From an uncultured Eubacterium sp. (GTDB lineage Bacteria; Bacillota; Clostridia; Lachnospirales; Lachnospiraceae): 64,000 bases of DNA. Below are positions 8,547-17,608 of this stretch, piece after piece. Position numbers and translations under genes: made by a program. The stretch is taken from NCBI GenBank assembly GCA_900548465.1, contig URKY01000004.1, forward strand, positions 54,900 through 118,899, read 5' to 3'. Under the pieces are notes generated by a model. That model did no database searches. It saw only the letters and a list, made by a program, of their open reading frames with translations, and was not told the origin of the DNA. The number at the start of each line of letters is the position of its first letter. Position 1 is the first letter of the stretch.

Positions 8547-10391
8547 ATGGAAAAACAGAAGAAATTTGGGTTTATAAGTAACTTTATTTATGCCCTGAAT
8601 ATGGAGAAAAAAAGTAACCTCATGCTTTTGGTAATAACACTAATAAAACCTATTGCCGACATTGTCTGTACATTACTTAGGTCATACACTCCTAAATATG
8701 TACTGTCATTTATGGAGCAGAATTTGCCCGTAAACAAAATTATTACATATACAGTTATAATTTGTCTTATAGGTTGTATATTCAGTATTATTGGAAACAT
8801 TTGTTACAATGGTTTTGAGTTTGAATATCGGAAAACGGAAGGATATCTGGAAAAACTGAGAATGGACAAACTCTTTCATACAGATTTTAAAAATATGGAA
8901 TCACCAGATTTTCTGGATTATGCCCAGAAGGCAAAAACTGCTTTGTATCGGGGAAACGGATTCCATGCGGTTTTGTATGAAAGCAGAAACTTTATTGCTC
9001 AGGGTACACTTACCATATTAACTGCAGTTTTGATAGGATTACAGAATTTTATTGTAATGATTGTTTTTGTGGTTATATCATTCGGTATAACAAAAATCTC
9101 ATCCTTCGTGACAAAACGTGATAAAGAAAAATTTACGGATGCAATGGCACCAGCATGGAGAAAAATGACTTATCTTGAAGAGACGTCTAAAAATTTTGAC
9201 TATGCAAAAGATATTAGAATTTTCGACCTGTCAACAGCCTTTAGAAACAAATTTGAAAATGTAAATGAATTTTTTTATGGCTTAAATAAAAAACATCATA
9301 ACAGATGGATTCTATGTAACTGTAGTATGGAGTCGGTTTTGCTTTTACAGAAGGTGCTTATGTATTCATGGCTTGTTTATATGGTACTTGCAGGTCATTA
9401 TCAGATATCAGATTTTGTTCTCTATGTAGGTCTGGTAACTACTTTCCATAGATCTGTTGGATTTATAACATGGGTATATTCCAGCATTAGAGGAAATTGC
9501 CTTATGGTTAATGACTTCCGCAATTTTATTGATTGGAAGGAAGATAAGGAAAAAGCCGGAGAAATGGATGGGCATATTACTGATGTAGACTTGGAGAATT
9601 ATGAATTTACCTTTGAAAATGTAAGTTTTAAGTATCCGGGACATGATAAATATGTTCTTAAAAATGTTAATTTAACAATTAAGAATGGAATGAAACTGGC
9701 GATAGTAGGTGTTAACGGGGCAGGAAAAACTACATTTATAAAACTTATGATGAAGTTATATGAGCCAACTGCTGGCAGAATACTTTTAAATGGGGTAGAT
9801 ATTAAGGAATATGATAGAGAAGAGTATTTTAAAATCTTTTCGCCGGTATTTCAGAATGTAGAATGTTTTGCAATGCCTATTTATCAGAATATATCATTTA
9901 CAGATGAAGAACACACTGATATTGATAAAGTAAACAAAGTATTGGAACAAAGCGGTTTAAAAGAGAAAATTGATACATATGAAGATGGGATTTATACAAA
10001 TCTTTTAAAGATTTTTGATGAAAAAGGCATTGATTTATCCGGTGGAGAAAGACAAAGACTTGCAATGGCGAGGGCTTTGTATAAAGGTGGCAAAGTTGTT
10101 ATTTTGGATGAACCAACTGCTGCACTTGACGCACTTGCTGAAGACAGAATGTATCGTGAATTTGAAAATATGATACAGAAAAAAACATCGGTTTTCATAT
10201 CTCACAGATTGGGCAGCACAAGATTTTGCGACAAAATTGCCATGTTTGAAGATGGTGCTATTGTAGAAGAAGGCACCCATGATGAATTAATGAACAAAAA
10301 TGGAAAATATGCATATATGTTCCAAATACAGTCCCAATATTACAAAGACAAAAACAAAAGCAAAGGGGGTGTGAAAAATGAAAATGAATAA
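8547..10391 (+). CDS. ABC exporter half-transporter (membrane and ATPase domains fused), subunit 1
   Basis: 614 residues. The N-terminal part (about residues 15-320) has hydrophobic membrane helices, and the C-terminal ATPase has Walker A GVNGAGKTTF (about residue 387), Q-loop Gln in PVFQNV, signature LSGGERQRLA, Walker B VVILDEP with the catalytic Glu, and switch His in ISHRLGS. The start is ATG 8547 after AGAAGGGAA; a GTG at 8529 is in frame but upstream of that site. It overlaps the next, related gene by 14 bases, so the two probably form a heterodimeric exporter. The substrate is unknown; no peptide precursor, modification enzyme or regulator gene lies beside it. Its site splits the usual trmD-rplS pair. 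Confidence 0.9.
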   Translation: MEKQKKFGFISNFIYALNMEKKSNLMLLVITLIKPIADIVCTLLRSYTPKYVLSFMEQNLPVNKIITYTVIICLIGCIFSIIGNICYNGFEFEYRKTEGYLEKLRMDKLFHTDFKNMESPDFLDYAQKAKTALYRGNGFHAVLYESRNFIAQGTLTILTAVLIGLQNFIVMIVFVVISFGITKISSFVTKRDKEKFTDAMAPAWRKMTYLEETSKNFDYAKDIRIFDLSTAFRNKFENVNEFFYGLNKKHHNRWILCNCSMESVLLLQKVLMYSWLVYMVLAGHYQISDFVLYVGLVTTFHRSVGFITWVYSSIRGNCLMVNDFRNFIDWKEDKEKAGEMDGHITDVDLENYEFTFENVSFKYPGHDKYVLKNVNLTIKNGMKLAIVGVNGAGKTTFIKLMMKLYEPTAGRILLNGVDIKEYDREEYFKIFSPVFQNVECFAMPIYQNISFTDEEHTDIDKVNKVLEQSGLKEKIDTYEDGIYTNLLKIFDEKGIDLSGGERQRLAMARALYKGGKVVILDEPTAALDALAEDRMYREFENMIQKKTSVFISHRLGSTRFCDKIAMFEDGAIVEEGTHDELMNKNGKYAYMFQIQSQYYKDKNKSKGGVKNENE

Positions 10392-12183
10392 AGATACTAT
10401 ACGTTGTTACAGGTTTTTCGGTAAATTTGCATGGCATACGGACAAAAAATATTTTCTTTTACTGATTATAAGTTTCATTGTTAATTCACTGGCTCCCTTT
10501 ATTACCATAATCGGTACACAGTATCTGATTGATGAAATTGCAGATGCAGCTAAACGAAACATAGGAATGATAGTGTTCTGGATTGCTTTTATATGTATTG
10601 GAACTTTTCTGGATAAGAATATTAATAAATATATTAGTGAAAATCTGGCAAAAATTGGTGAGAAATTTGACAGAATTCTGAAAACAAAGCTTTGTATGAG
10701 TTGCATTAAAATGCCATTTGCTAATACAGAAAACACGGAAATTTTGGATACCATTAAGAATGCCGGCAGGTCTCTTGATGAAACAGGACAGGTTAACAGT
10801 TTAATTGCTCCGGTCTTTAATATGGCGTCAAATTTTATGGTGGCATTAGGTGTGATTGGACTTATATGTACAAGAATTCCATGGCTTATGATTCCGGTTG
10901 TTGTTTCTTTTGCAACTAATTCAAAAATTACTTCAAAAATCAACAAAAGCAGAAGAAAGTTTTTCAAGGTAATGGGAAATGTTGAACGCGGAAGCAGTTA
11001 TTTTAATACCGAATTAATGGAAAGCCGCTATGCAAAAGATGTTCGTTTATATAATGCTTCGGAAATATTCGTAGACAAATATGACGGATATATTGACAGA
11101 ATTTATAAAACCAGCAAAAAATATCATTTGGGGTATATCCGCTACTCTAATATAGGAGAAGTGTTTTATGCGATTTGCGATATGTCTATTTATTTGCTTC
11201 TTGTAATTAATATTATAAAAAAGGCTATAACTATAGGTGAATTTTCCAGTTTGTTTGAAGCAACTAATAGTTTTAATGGGGCAATAAGATCAATCATAAA
11301 TTCATATCTGGGAATAAGTTATTCTGTATCAGTCTTGAAATTCTATGTAGATTTTGTTGAAAATATTTATGATAATGATGATGAACTAAGGAACATGGGT
11401 AATATGAGATACGAAAATATACCTTCCGTATCTGAAATTGAATTTAGAAACGTCAGCTTCAAATATCCCAATACAGATAAATATATTTTAAAAAATATAT
11501 CTGTAAAAATTAATGCGGGAGAACATCTTTCAATAGTTGGACAAAACGGAGCAGGAAAGACTACGTTTATTAAATTACTTTGCCGTTTGTATGAGAACTA
11601 TGAAGGTGAAATTTTAGTTAATGATAAGGAAATAAGAGAATATGACTTCATTGAATATATGTTAATGTTATCTGTTGTTTTTCAGGATTTCAGGCTCTTT
11701 GCGTTTACAATAAGGGATAATGTTACTGCTTTTAGAAGAAAGAAGGCAGATCTGGAAGAAATTTATAAAATTGCAGGCGTTGACAAATGGCTGGACAAAC
11801 TTGATAAAAAAGATGAGACATATATTTATAAAATGTTTGTTGAAGATGGCGTGGAGCCTTCAGGTGGAGAAGGTCAGAAGTTAGCCATTGCAAGAGCGTT
11901 GTACAAAGATGCTCCGATAGTAGTTTTGGATGAGCCTACAGCAGCACTGGATCCAATATCGGAATACGAAGTGTACAAGAATTTTGATAAATTAGTTCAG
12001 AATAAAACAGCTGTTTACATTTCCCATAGATTGTCTTCATGCAGGTTCTGCGACAGAATAATAGTTTTTGACGATGGTAAACTTATTGAAGAGGGAACCC
12101 ACGAGGAATTGGTGGCATTGGAAAAGGGCTTTTATTCTAATATGTATAAGACACAGGCAAAACAGTATAATTTGCATACATAA
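10378..12183 (+). CDS. ABC exporter half-transporter, subunit 2
   Basis: 601 residues with the same layout as the preceding gene: membrane segment first, then an ATPase with Walker A GQNGAGKTTF (about residue 387), Q-loop VVFQDF, Walker B IVVLDEP and switch His in ISHRLSS. The signature is slightly degenerate, PSGGEGQKLA instead of LSGGxxQ. GGGGG upstream gives a good ribosome binding site for ATG 10378; ATG 10384 is an alternative. The first residues, RCYRFFGKFAWHTDKKYF, are a soluble helix before the first membrane segment. Both ATP sites look catalytically competent because each Walker B retains its Glu. Function beyond export is not predictable. Confidence 0.9.
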   Translation: MKMNKDTIRCYRFFGKFAWHTDKKYFLLLIISFIVNSLAPFITIIGTQYLIDEIADAAKRNIGMIVFWIAFICIGTFLDKNINKYISENLAKIGEKFDRILKTKLCMSCIKMPFANTENTEILDTIKNAGRSLDETGQVNSLIAPVFNMASNFMVALGVIGLICTRIPWLMIPVVVSFATNSKITSKINKSRRKFFKVMGNVERGSSYFNTELMESRYAKDVRLYNASEIFVDKYDGYIDRIYKTSKKYHLGYIRYSNIGEVFYAICDMSIYLLLVINIIKKAITIGEFSSLFEATNSFNGAIRSIINSYLGISYSVSVLKFYVDFVENIYDNDDELRNMGNMRYENIPSVSEIEFRNVSFKYPNTDKYILKNISVKINAGEHLSIVGQNGAGKTTFIKLLCRLYENYEGEILVNDKEIREYDFIEYMLMLSVVFQDFRLFAFTIRDNVTAFRRKKADLEEIYKIAGVDKWLDKLDKKDETYIYKMFVEDGVEPSGGEGQKLAIARALYKDAPIVVLDEPTAALDPISEYEVYKNFDKLVQNKTAVYISHRLSSCRFCDRIIVFDDGKLIEEGTHEELVALEKGFYSNMYKTQAKQYNLHT

Positions 12184-12212
12184 GGGAACAAACACATATT
12201 GAATTTTAGGTA

Positions 12213-12241
12213 TTGCAAAATTCTACAAGTTATGTTATCAT
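12213..12241 (+). promoter_or_regulatory. Sigma-A-type promoter for rplS
   Basis: TTGCAA at 12213-12218, a 17-base spacer and TATCAT at 12236-12241. An AT-rich inverted repeat (GAATTTT 12201-12207 with AAAATTC 12217-12223) overlaps the -35. It gives rplS independent expression after the ABC insertion. Confidence 0.55.
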
Positions 12242-12247
12242 AACAGA

Positions 12248-12310
12248 TGCTGTAAAAAAAGATGGTCCGCTGGCATTATATGTGTAAGAACATCGTAATA
12301 TATAAGGAGG
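12248..12310 (+). ncRNA. Candidate ribosomal protein L19 leader in the rplS 5' UTR
   Basis: The predicted rplS transcript has an unexplained leader of about 65 bases. It contains GATGGTCCGCTGGCAT near 12271, and TTATAT and ATATAA segments that can pair just before the AAGGAGG site at 12304. Autoregulatory L19 leaders are known in low-GC Gram-positives at this position. I match by position and vague resemblance only; a covariance-model search would decide. Confidence 0.4.
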
Positions 12311-12315
12311 CTATT

Positions 12316-12660
12316 ATGCAGGAATTAATTAAAGAAATCGAAGACGTACAGATTAAGGAAGTTACACCATTTAACGTTGGTGATACAATCAAAGTTCATG
12401 CTAAGATTGTAGAAGGAAACCGTGAAAGAGTTCAGGTTTTTGAAGGACTTGTAATCAAGAAACAGGGTGGAAGCAACAGAGCTACATTCACAGTAAGAAA
12501 GAACTCAAACGGAATCGGAGTTGAAAGAACATGGCCTTTATACTCACCAACAATCGCTAAGATTGAAGTAGTTAGACAGGGTAAGGTAAGACGTGCAAAA
12601 CTTAACTACATTAGAAGCAGAGTTGGTAAGGCTGCTAAGGTAAAAGAATTAGTTAAATAA
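12316..12660 (+). CDS. rplS: 50S ribosomal protein L19
   Basis: 114 residues, the standard L19 length, from ATG 12316 behind AAGGAGG; upstream in-frame codons back to 12262 belong to the leader. Family sequence is clear: [33 protein letters not shown], and the basic end [11 protein letters not shown]19 lies at the 30S-50S interface. It has its own promoter and is closed by a terminator at 12673, isolating it from both the ABC pair and rbgA. Confidence 0.97.
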   Translation: MQELIKEIEDVQIKEVTPFNVGDTIKVHAKIVEGNRERVQVFEGLVIKKQGGSNRATFTVRKNSNGIGVERTWPLYSPTIAKIEVVRQGKVRRAKLNYIRSRVGKAAKVKELVK

Positions 12661-12672
12661 TTATTACTTTCA

Positions 12673-12704
12673 AAAAAGGAGCGGGTTTTACTCGTTCCTT
12701 TTTA
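12673..12704 (+). terminator. Terminator after rplS
   Basis: AAAAAGGAGCGGGT (12673-12686) pairs with 12690-12703 through 14 bp including two G-U pairs, with a 3-base loop; the right arm ends in a run of five T. Partial readthrough into rbgA is likely because no separate rbgA promoter is evident. Confidence 0.8.
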
Positions 12705-12721
12705 AGTTTATAGGAGGAACT

Positions 12722-13558
12722 ATGGATTATCAATGGTACCCGGGGCACATGACTAAGGCTGTGCGCCAGATGAAGGAAGATATCAAACTGATTGATCTTA
12801 TTATAGAACTGTTGGATGCGAGAATACCAATTAGCAGTAGAAATCCTGACATAGACAGTCTCGGACAAAATAAGGCACGTTTAGTGCTTTTAAATAAGTC
12901 AGATTTGGCAGATGAAGAACAGAATAATAAATGGATAGAATATTTCAAAAATAAAGGTATTGTTGCCCTGAAAATCAATTCGAAAAACAAACAGGGAATA
13001 AAATTAATAAATAATGCCGTAAATGAGGCATGCAAAGAAAAAATTGAAAGAAACAGAAAAAAGGGAATTTTAAACAGACCCATAAGAGCTATGGTTGTGG
13101 GAATTCCTAATGTTGGAAAATCAACATTTATAAATGCCTACGCAGGCAGAAACTGTGCCAAAACAGGAAACAAACCTGGAGTAACAAAGGGGAAGCAGTG
13201 GATAAGACTTAACAAAACTTTAGAGTTATTGGACACACCGGGAATTTTGTGGCCTAAATTCGACGACCAGCAGATAGGTATGAATCTTGCTTTTATAGGC
13301 TCTATGAATGACAATATACTGGATGTTACGGAGCTGGCATATCAGTTAATAAAAATGTTAAAAACTCTTTACCCAAATGTTATAAAAGAAAGATATAATA
13401 TAGAAGGTCATGATGATCCACTGGAAGTTATGTATCAGATTGCAGAGGTAAGAGGGTGCAAGCTTAAAGGAAATCAGCCTGATTTAGAAAAAACAGGTAA
13501 GATTGTATTAGATGATTTTAGAAGTGGAAAACTTGGACGTATAACTTTAGACAGATAA
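12722..13558 (+). CDS. rbgA: Ribosome biogenesis GTPase RbgA (YlqF)
   Basis: Circularly permuted GTPase needed for late 50S maturation. The permutation is visible: the G4 motif LNKSDLAD (about residue 58) precedes G1 GIPNVGKSTF (about residue 128) and G3 DTPGILWP. The N-terminal sequence MDYQWYPGHMTKA carries the family's conserved catalytic His. The C-terminal domain (from about residue 190) is the RNA-binding ANTAR-like helical region. AGGAGG lies 4 bases before ATG 12722. It keeps its usual place between rplS and rnhB; 278 residues is normal. Confidence 0.96.
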   Translation: MDYQWYPGHMTKAVRQMKEDIKLIDLIIELLDARIPISSRNPDIDSLGQNKARLVLLNKSDLADEEQNNKWIEYFKNKGIVALKINSKNKQGIKLINNAVNEACKEKIERNRKKGILNRPIRAMVVGIPNVGKSTFINAYAGRNCAKTGNKPGVTKGKQWIRLNKTLELLDTPGILWPKFDDQQIGMNLAFIGSMNDNILDVTELAYQLIKMLKTLYPNVIKERYNIEGHDDPLEVMYQIAEVRGCKLKGNQPDLEKTGKIVLDDFRSGKLGRITLDR

Positions 13559-13582
13559 AAATACTTTTTGGAGAAGAATTAT

Positions 13583-14338
13583 ATGGATAGTATAAGCAGC
13601 ATAAAAGCAGACATATCGCGGCTTAAAGAGACGGAACTGCCGGAATTTATCAGTAAATATAAGGATGACAACCGTGCAGGAGTTATTGCCATTGTTAAAA
13701 GGGCAGAAAAAAAATATATCGCGTATGAAAATGAACTTAAAAGAACTTATGAACTTCAGACTTTTGAAAGAAAATATAGTGATTATCAATATATTTGCGG
13801 TATTGATGAAGTAGGAAGAGGACCTTTGGCAGGTCCTGTTGTGGCAGGTGCAGTTATTCTTCCAAAGGACTGTGATATTTTATATATTAATGATTCAAAA
13901 AAACTAACAGCCGCTAAAAGAGAGGAACTGGCAGCAATTATAATGGAAAAGGCAATTAGTGCAAAAACAGCACTGGTTACGTCTGAATATATAGATGAAG
14001 TGAATATTTTACAGGCAACATATGAGGCTATGAGAAAGGCAATAAAAAGTCTTGAGCCTTCACCTGATTTGTTGCTTAATGATGCGGTAAATATTCCGGG
14101 AGTTGATATAAAGCAGGTTCCAATAATAAAAGGGGATGCTAAAAGCATTTCCATCGGAGCAGCAAGCATTATTGCAAAAGTAACAAGAGATGCAATGATG
14201 GTAGAATATGACAAAATATATCCGGAATATGATTTTGCTTCAAACAAAGGATATGGCTCGGCAAAGCATATAGAGGCGTTAAAAAAGTACGGTCCATGTC
14301 CGATACATAGAAAAACATTTATACATAATTTTATTTAA
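13583..14338 (+). CDS. rnhB: Ribonuclease HII
   Basis: Removes ribonucleotides from DNA and RNA-DNA hybrids. ATG 13583 after GGAGAAG gives 251 residues; TTG 13568 lies before that site. A helical N-terminal extension of about 70 residues is shared with Firmicute RNase HII proteins. Catalytic acidic residues are visible in GIDEVGRGPLAGP (Asp, Glu), LLLNDAV (Asp) and TRDAMM (Asp), and the C-terminal HRKTFI is typical. The stop overlaps the yraN ATG by one base. Confidence 0.96.
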   Translation: MDSISSIKADISRLKETELPEFISKYKDDNRAGVIAIVKRAEKKYIAYENELKRTYELQTFERKYSDYQYICGIDEVGRGPLAGPVVAGAVILPKDCDILYINDSKKLTAAKREELAAIIMEKAISAKTALVTSEYIDEVNILQATYEAMRKAIKSLEPSPDLLLNDAVNIPGVDIKQVPIIKGDAKSISIGAASIIAKVTRDAMMVEYDKIYPEYDFASNKGYGSAKHIEALKKYGPCPIHRKTFIHNFI

Positions 14339-14703
14339 TGGGAATGGGGAGTATGGATAAAAGGAAAGTAGGGAGTTTATATGAGGAAAAAGCCTTATTA
14401 TATTTACAGGAAAATGGTTTTACTATTTTAGAACGGAATTTCCGTACTAAAGTGGGAGAGATTGATATAATAGCCATAAAAAATAACATTTTAAGGTTTA
14501 TTGAAGTTAAATATCGGAATAATGATGACTTTGGGCACCCCTTATATGCTGTTTCGAAAAGCAAACAGTCAAAAATATATAAGGCGGCGCAGTTATATAT
14601 GAATATTCATAAAGATTATTATGACGTGCCATGCAGCTTTGATGTTATTTCGATACAGGGAAATAATATAGAGTATATATTTAATAGTTTTGGAGCTATG
14701 TAA
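14338..14703 (+). CDS. yraN: YraN family endonuclease-fold protein (UPF0102)
   Basis: About 121 residues with the nuclease-like core VGEIDIIA followed by FIEVKYR, matching the E-x-D-x(n)-E-V-K pattern of Holliday-junction-resolvase-like folds. Function is not established; it commonly follows rnhB. The start is ambiguous: ATG 14338 overlaps the rnhB stop (TAATG), while ATG 14344 and ATG 14353 are in frame and the latter precedes the conserved DKRKVGSLYEEKA segment. The stop overlaps the next start (TAATG), so the three genes rnhB-yraN-pgeF are coupled. Confidence 0.9.
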   Translation: MGMGSMDKRKVGSLYEEKALLYLQENGFTILERNFRTKVGEIDIIAIKNNILRFIEVKYRNNDDFGHPLYAVSKSKQSKIYKAAQLYMNIHKDYYDVPCSFDVISIQGNNIEYIFNSFGAM

Positions 14704-15551
14704 TGAATTATATTAAATTAAACAGAAAAAGAAGAAATACAACTACAATTAAATATAAAAACGGCGTGCCTTACATATCCTATAATGCCCTTGAAAAAAT
14801 ACCATGGATAACCCATGGCTTTTCAACAAGAGCAGGGGGAGTAAGTGAAGGTTGTCTGTCGTCCATGAATTTAGGTCATGGAAGAAATGATGCAGAAGAA
14901 AATGTTATAAGAAATCATGAAATAATTGCAGAGGCAATAGGATTTGATGCTCATAACATAGTAGCCAGCAGACAGACTCATACTACCAACGTGAGGGTTG
15001 TATCAAAAGAAGATTGCGGAAAAGGTGTGTATAAAGAGCGTGATTATGATGATGTGGATGGAATGATTACTAATGAAAAAAATATTGTTCTGGCAACATA
15101 TTTTGCAGATTGCGTCCCATTATATATTGTAGATACAAAGAATAAAGCCATTGGACTGTCTCATTCAGGCTGGAGGGGAACTGTAGGAAAAATAGGACAG
15201 GTAACACTAGAAAAAATGAATGAACAGTACGGAACAAAGCCGGAAGATACTGTTGTGTGCATCGGACCTTCAATATGTCAGAACTGCTATGAAATAAGCC
15301 TTGATGTGGCAGAAGAATTTATGAAAGCTTTTCCGAATCATAAAGAAGAAATTTTAAAAGACAAAGGTAATGATAAGTTCCTGTTAGATTTATGGGAATG
15401 TAACCGTATAATATTTGAAGAGGCAGGTGTTTTGCCGGAAAATATTAATCTTCCGGATTTATGTACATGCTGTAACAGTGAGTTTTTATTTTCCCATAGG
15501 GCAACTAATGGAAAACGTGGAAATCTGGCAGCTTTTCTTAGTTTAAAATAG
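14703..15551 (+). CDS. pgeF: Peptidoglycan editing factor PgeF family (YfiH/YlmD, purine nucleoside phosphorylase-like)
   Basis: 282 residues. The family's metal-binding residues are present: His in SRQTHTTNV, Cys in FADCVPLY, His in LSHSGWRGT, and a C-terminal CTCCN and FSHR. E. coli YfiH edits UDP-MurNAc peptides, and other members have been reported to act on purine nucleosides with adenosine deaminase and phosphorylase activity; which applies here cannot be judged. The N-terminal segment [14 protein letters not shown] is typical of Firmicute members. Translation is coupled to yraN by a 1-base overlap. Confidence 0.9.
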   Translation: MNYIKLNRKRRNTTTIKYKNGVPYISYNALEKIPWITHGFSTRAGGVSEGCLSSMNLGHGRNDAEENVIRNHEIIAEAIGFDAHNIVASRQTHTTNVRVVSKEDCGKGVYKERDYDDVDGMITNEKNIVLATYFADCVPLYIVDTKNKAIGLSHSGWRGTVGKIGQVTLEKMNEQYGTKPEDTVVCIGPSICQNCYEISLDVAEEFMKAFPNHKEEILKDKGNDKFLLDLWECNRIIFEEAGVLPENINLPDLCTCCNSEFLFSHRATNGKRGNLAAFLSLK

Positions 15552-15603
15552 GAATTTACAAATATTGCCTGTTATTGTAAAATTTAAAGGTGAGGTAAAA
15601 AAT

Positions 15604-16929
15604 ATGAACAAACCGATAGTTGCCATTGTTGGCAGACCAAATGTAGGAAAATCAACATTATTTAACGCACTGGCGGGACAGATGATTTCTATTGTAAAGG
15701 ATACGCCGGGTGTTACAAGAGACAGAATATATGCAGATATTGACTGGCTGAATCATCAGTTTACTCTTATAGATACAGGAGGAATTGAGCCTGATAGCAG
15801 TGATATTATATTGTCACAGATGCGTGAACAGGCGCAGATTGCCATTGATACTGCAGATGTTATTATATTCATGACAGATGTAAAGCAGGGACTTGTGGAT
15901 TCAGATGCAAAAGTTGCGGACATGCTTAGAAGAAGCCGTAAGCCGGTAGTTTTAGTTGTTAATAAAGTAGATAATTACAACAAAATGATGGCTGATGTTT
16001 TTGAATTCTATAATCTTGGAATTGGTGAACCTGTTCCAATTTCAGCTGCACAGAGAAGTGGTATAGGTGATATGCTTGACCACGTCACATCATATTTTGA
16101 ACAGCTAAATCTTGATGAGGAAGAAGATGACAGACCAAGAGTTGCTATAGTAGGTAAGCCAAATGTAGGAAAGTCATCCATTATCAATAAATTAACAGGT
16201 GAGAGCCGTGTTATTGTTTCTAATATTGCAGGAACAACACGAGATGCCATTGATACTGATGTTACATGGGCAGGTCGTGAGTATGTATTTATTGATACGG
16301 CAGGATTACGAAGAAAATCCAAAGTAAAAGAGGAAATCGAAAGATACAGTATTATCCGTACCGTGACGGCAGTTGAAAGAGCCGATGTGGTTATTATTGT
16401 GATTGACGCAGTTGAGGGAGTTACCGAACAGGATGCCAAGATTGCGGGAATTGCACACGAAAACGGAAAAGGAATAATTATTGCGGTTAATAAATGGGAT
16501 GCCATTGAAAAGAATGATAAGACCATTTATGAATACACAAATAAAGTAAGACAGATTCTTTCATTTATGCCATACGCTGAAATTATGTTTATTTCGGCAA
16601 AAACGGGTCAGAGACTTCCTAAGATGTTTGACATGATTGACATGGTTATTGAAAATCATTCAATGAGAATTGAGACAGGAGTCTTAAATCAGATTATGGC
16701 AGAGGCGGTAGCTATGCAGCAACCACCGTCAGATAAAGGGAAGAGACTGAAATTGTATTACATTACTCAGGTGGCAGTAAAGCCTCCAACATTTGTAATC
16801 TTTGTTAATGATAAGGAATTAATGCATTTTTCATATACAAGATATATTGAAAACAGAATTCGTGAGGCTTTTGGTTTCAGAGGCACACCATTAAGATTTA
16901 TAATTCGTGAAAGAAATGAGAATAATTAA
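15604..16929 (+). CDS. der: Ribosome-assembly GTPase Der (EngA)
   Basis: Two tandem GTPase domains are diagnostic: GRPNVGKST (about residue 10) with DTPGVTRDR and NKVD, then GKPNVGKSS (about residue 187) with [17 protein letters not shown] and NKWD. The C-terminal KH-like domain ends in [11 protein letters not shown]. It is required for 50S assembly. ATG 15604 after AAGGTGAGG gives 441 residues; ORF sequence upstream to 15565 lacks a better site. It heads a der-plsY-gpsA run that matches the Firmicute neighbourhood of der and gpsA. Confidence 0.97.
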   Translation: MNKPIVAIVGRPNVGKSTLFNALAGQMISIVKDTPGVTRDRIYADIDWLNHQFTLIDTGGIEPDSSDIILSQMREQAQIAIDTADVIIFMTDVKQGLVDSDAKVADMLRRSRKPVVLVVNKVDNYNKMMADVFEFYNLGIGEPVPISAAQRSGIGDMLDHVTSYFEQLNLDEEEDDRPRVAIVGKPNVGKSSIINKLTGESRVIVSNIAGTTRDAIDTDVTWAGREYVFIDTAGLRRKSKVKEEIERYSIIRTVTAVERADVVIIVIDAVEGVTEQDAKIAGIAHENGKGIIIAVNKWDAIEKNDKTIYEYTNKVRQILSFMPYAEIMFISAKTGQRLPKMFDMIDMVIENHSMRIETGVLNQIMAEAVAMQQPPSDKGKRLKLYYITQVAVKPPTFVIFVNDKELMHFSYTRYIENRIREAFGFRGTPLRFIIRERNENN

Positions 16930-16947
16930 CAGATTGGGGTTATTAAT

Positions 16948-17607
16948 ATGGTTTGGCAGAAATTACTTTGTATCATTATAGGATACGTTTTTGGATTGTT
17001 TCAGACAGGATTTATTATTGGAAAAATTCATAACATTGACATAAGAGAATATGGCAGTGGAAATTCAGGTACAACTAATGCAATGAGGACTTTAGGCAAA
17101 AAATATGGTTTTATTACATATTTCGGTGATGCACTAAAGGCGGTTTTCGCTGTGATTTTAACATATTTCATTTTTAGGGATATATGTGCAGGGCATATGA
17201 TGGTAATTGCCTTATACACGGGATTAGGCGTTGTGTTAGGACATAATTTCCCATTCTACATGCATTTTAAGGGTGGAAAGGGAATTGCAGCATCATCAGG
17301 AGTTATTTTTTCACTTGTATTTTTTGACTGGAAGTTTTTAGCTTTGGGATTTTGTACATTTTTTGTAGTTTTGGCTGTTTCAAAGTATGTATCGTTTAGT
17401 TCCCTCTGTCTTATGACAGGTTTCTTTATTGAAATGATTGTGTGGGGACAGTTGAACATGGTTCAGCACCTGAATGCTGACGAAAAGGTCGAGGCGTATA
17501 TTTTAGTAGGTATTATGACGGCACTGTCATTTATCAGACATAAAGACAATATTAAGAGACTGGCTAATGGAACGGAAAGAAAAATTGGTCAGAAAAAGGA
17601 GGCATAA
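16948..17607 (+). CDS. plsY: Acyl-phosphate glycerol-3-phosphate acyltransferase PlsY
   Basis: Integral membrane enzyme that acylates glycerol-3-phosphate from acyl-phosphate, the first step of phospholipid synthesis. 219 residues with several hydrophobic helices. Loop motifs include GSGNSGTTNAMRTLGKK (about residues 36-52) and GHNFPFYMHFKGGKGIA (about residues 97-113). The following gene, gpsA, makes its substrate; the plsY stop and gpsA ATG are 1 base apart, so the supply of glycerol-3-phosphate and its acylation are coupled. Confidence 0.96.
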   Translation: MVWQKLLCIIIGYVFGLFQTGFIIGKIHNIDIREYGSGNSGTTNAMRTLGKKYGFITYFGDALKAVFAVILTYFIFRDICAGHMMVIALYTGLGVVLGHNFPFYMHFKGGKGIAASSGVIFSLVFFDWKFLALGFCTFFVVLAVSKYVSFSSLCLMTGFFIEMIVWGQLNMVQHLNADEKVEAYILVGIMTALSFIRHKDNIKRLANGTERKIGQKKEA

Positions 17608-17608
17608 C

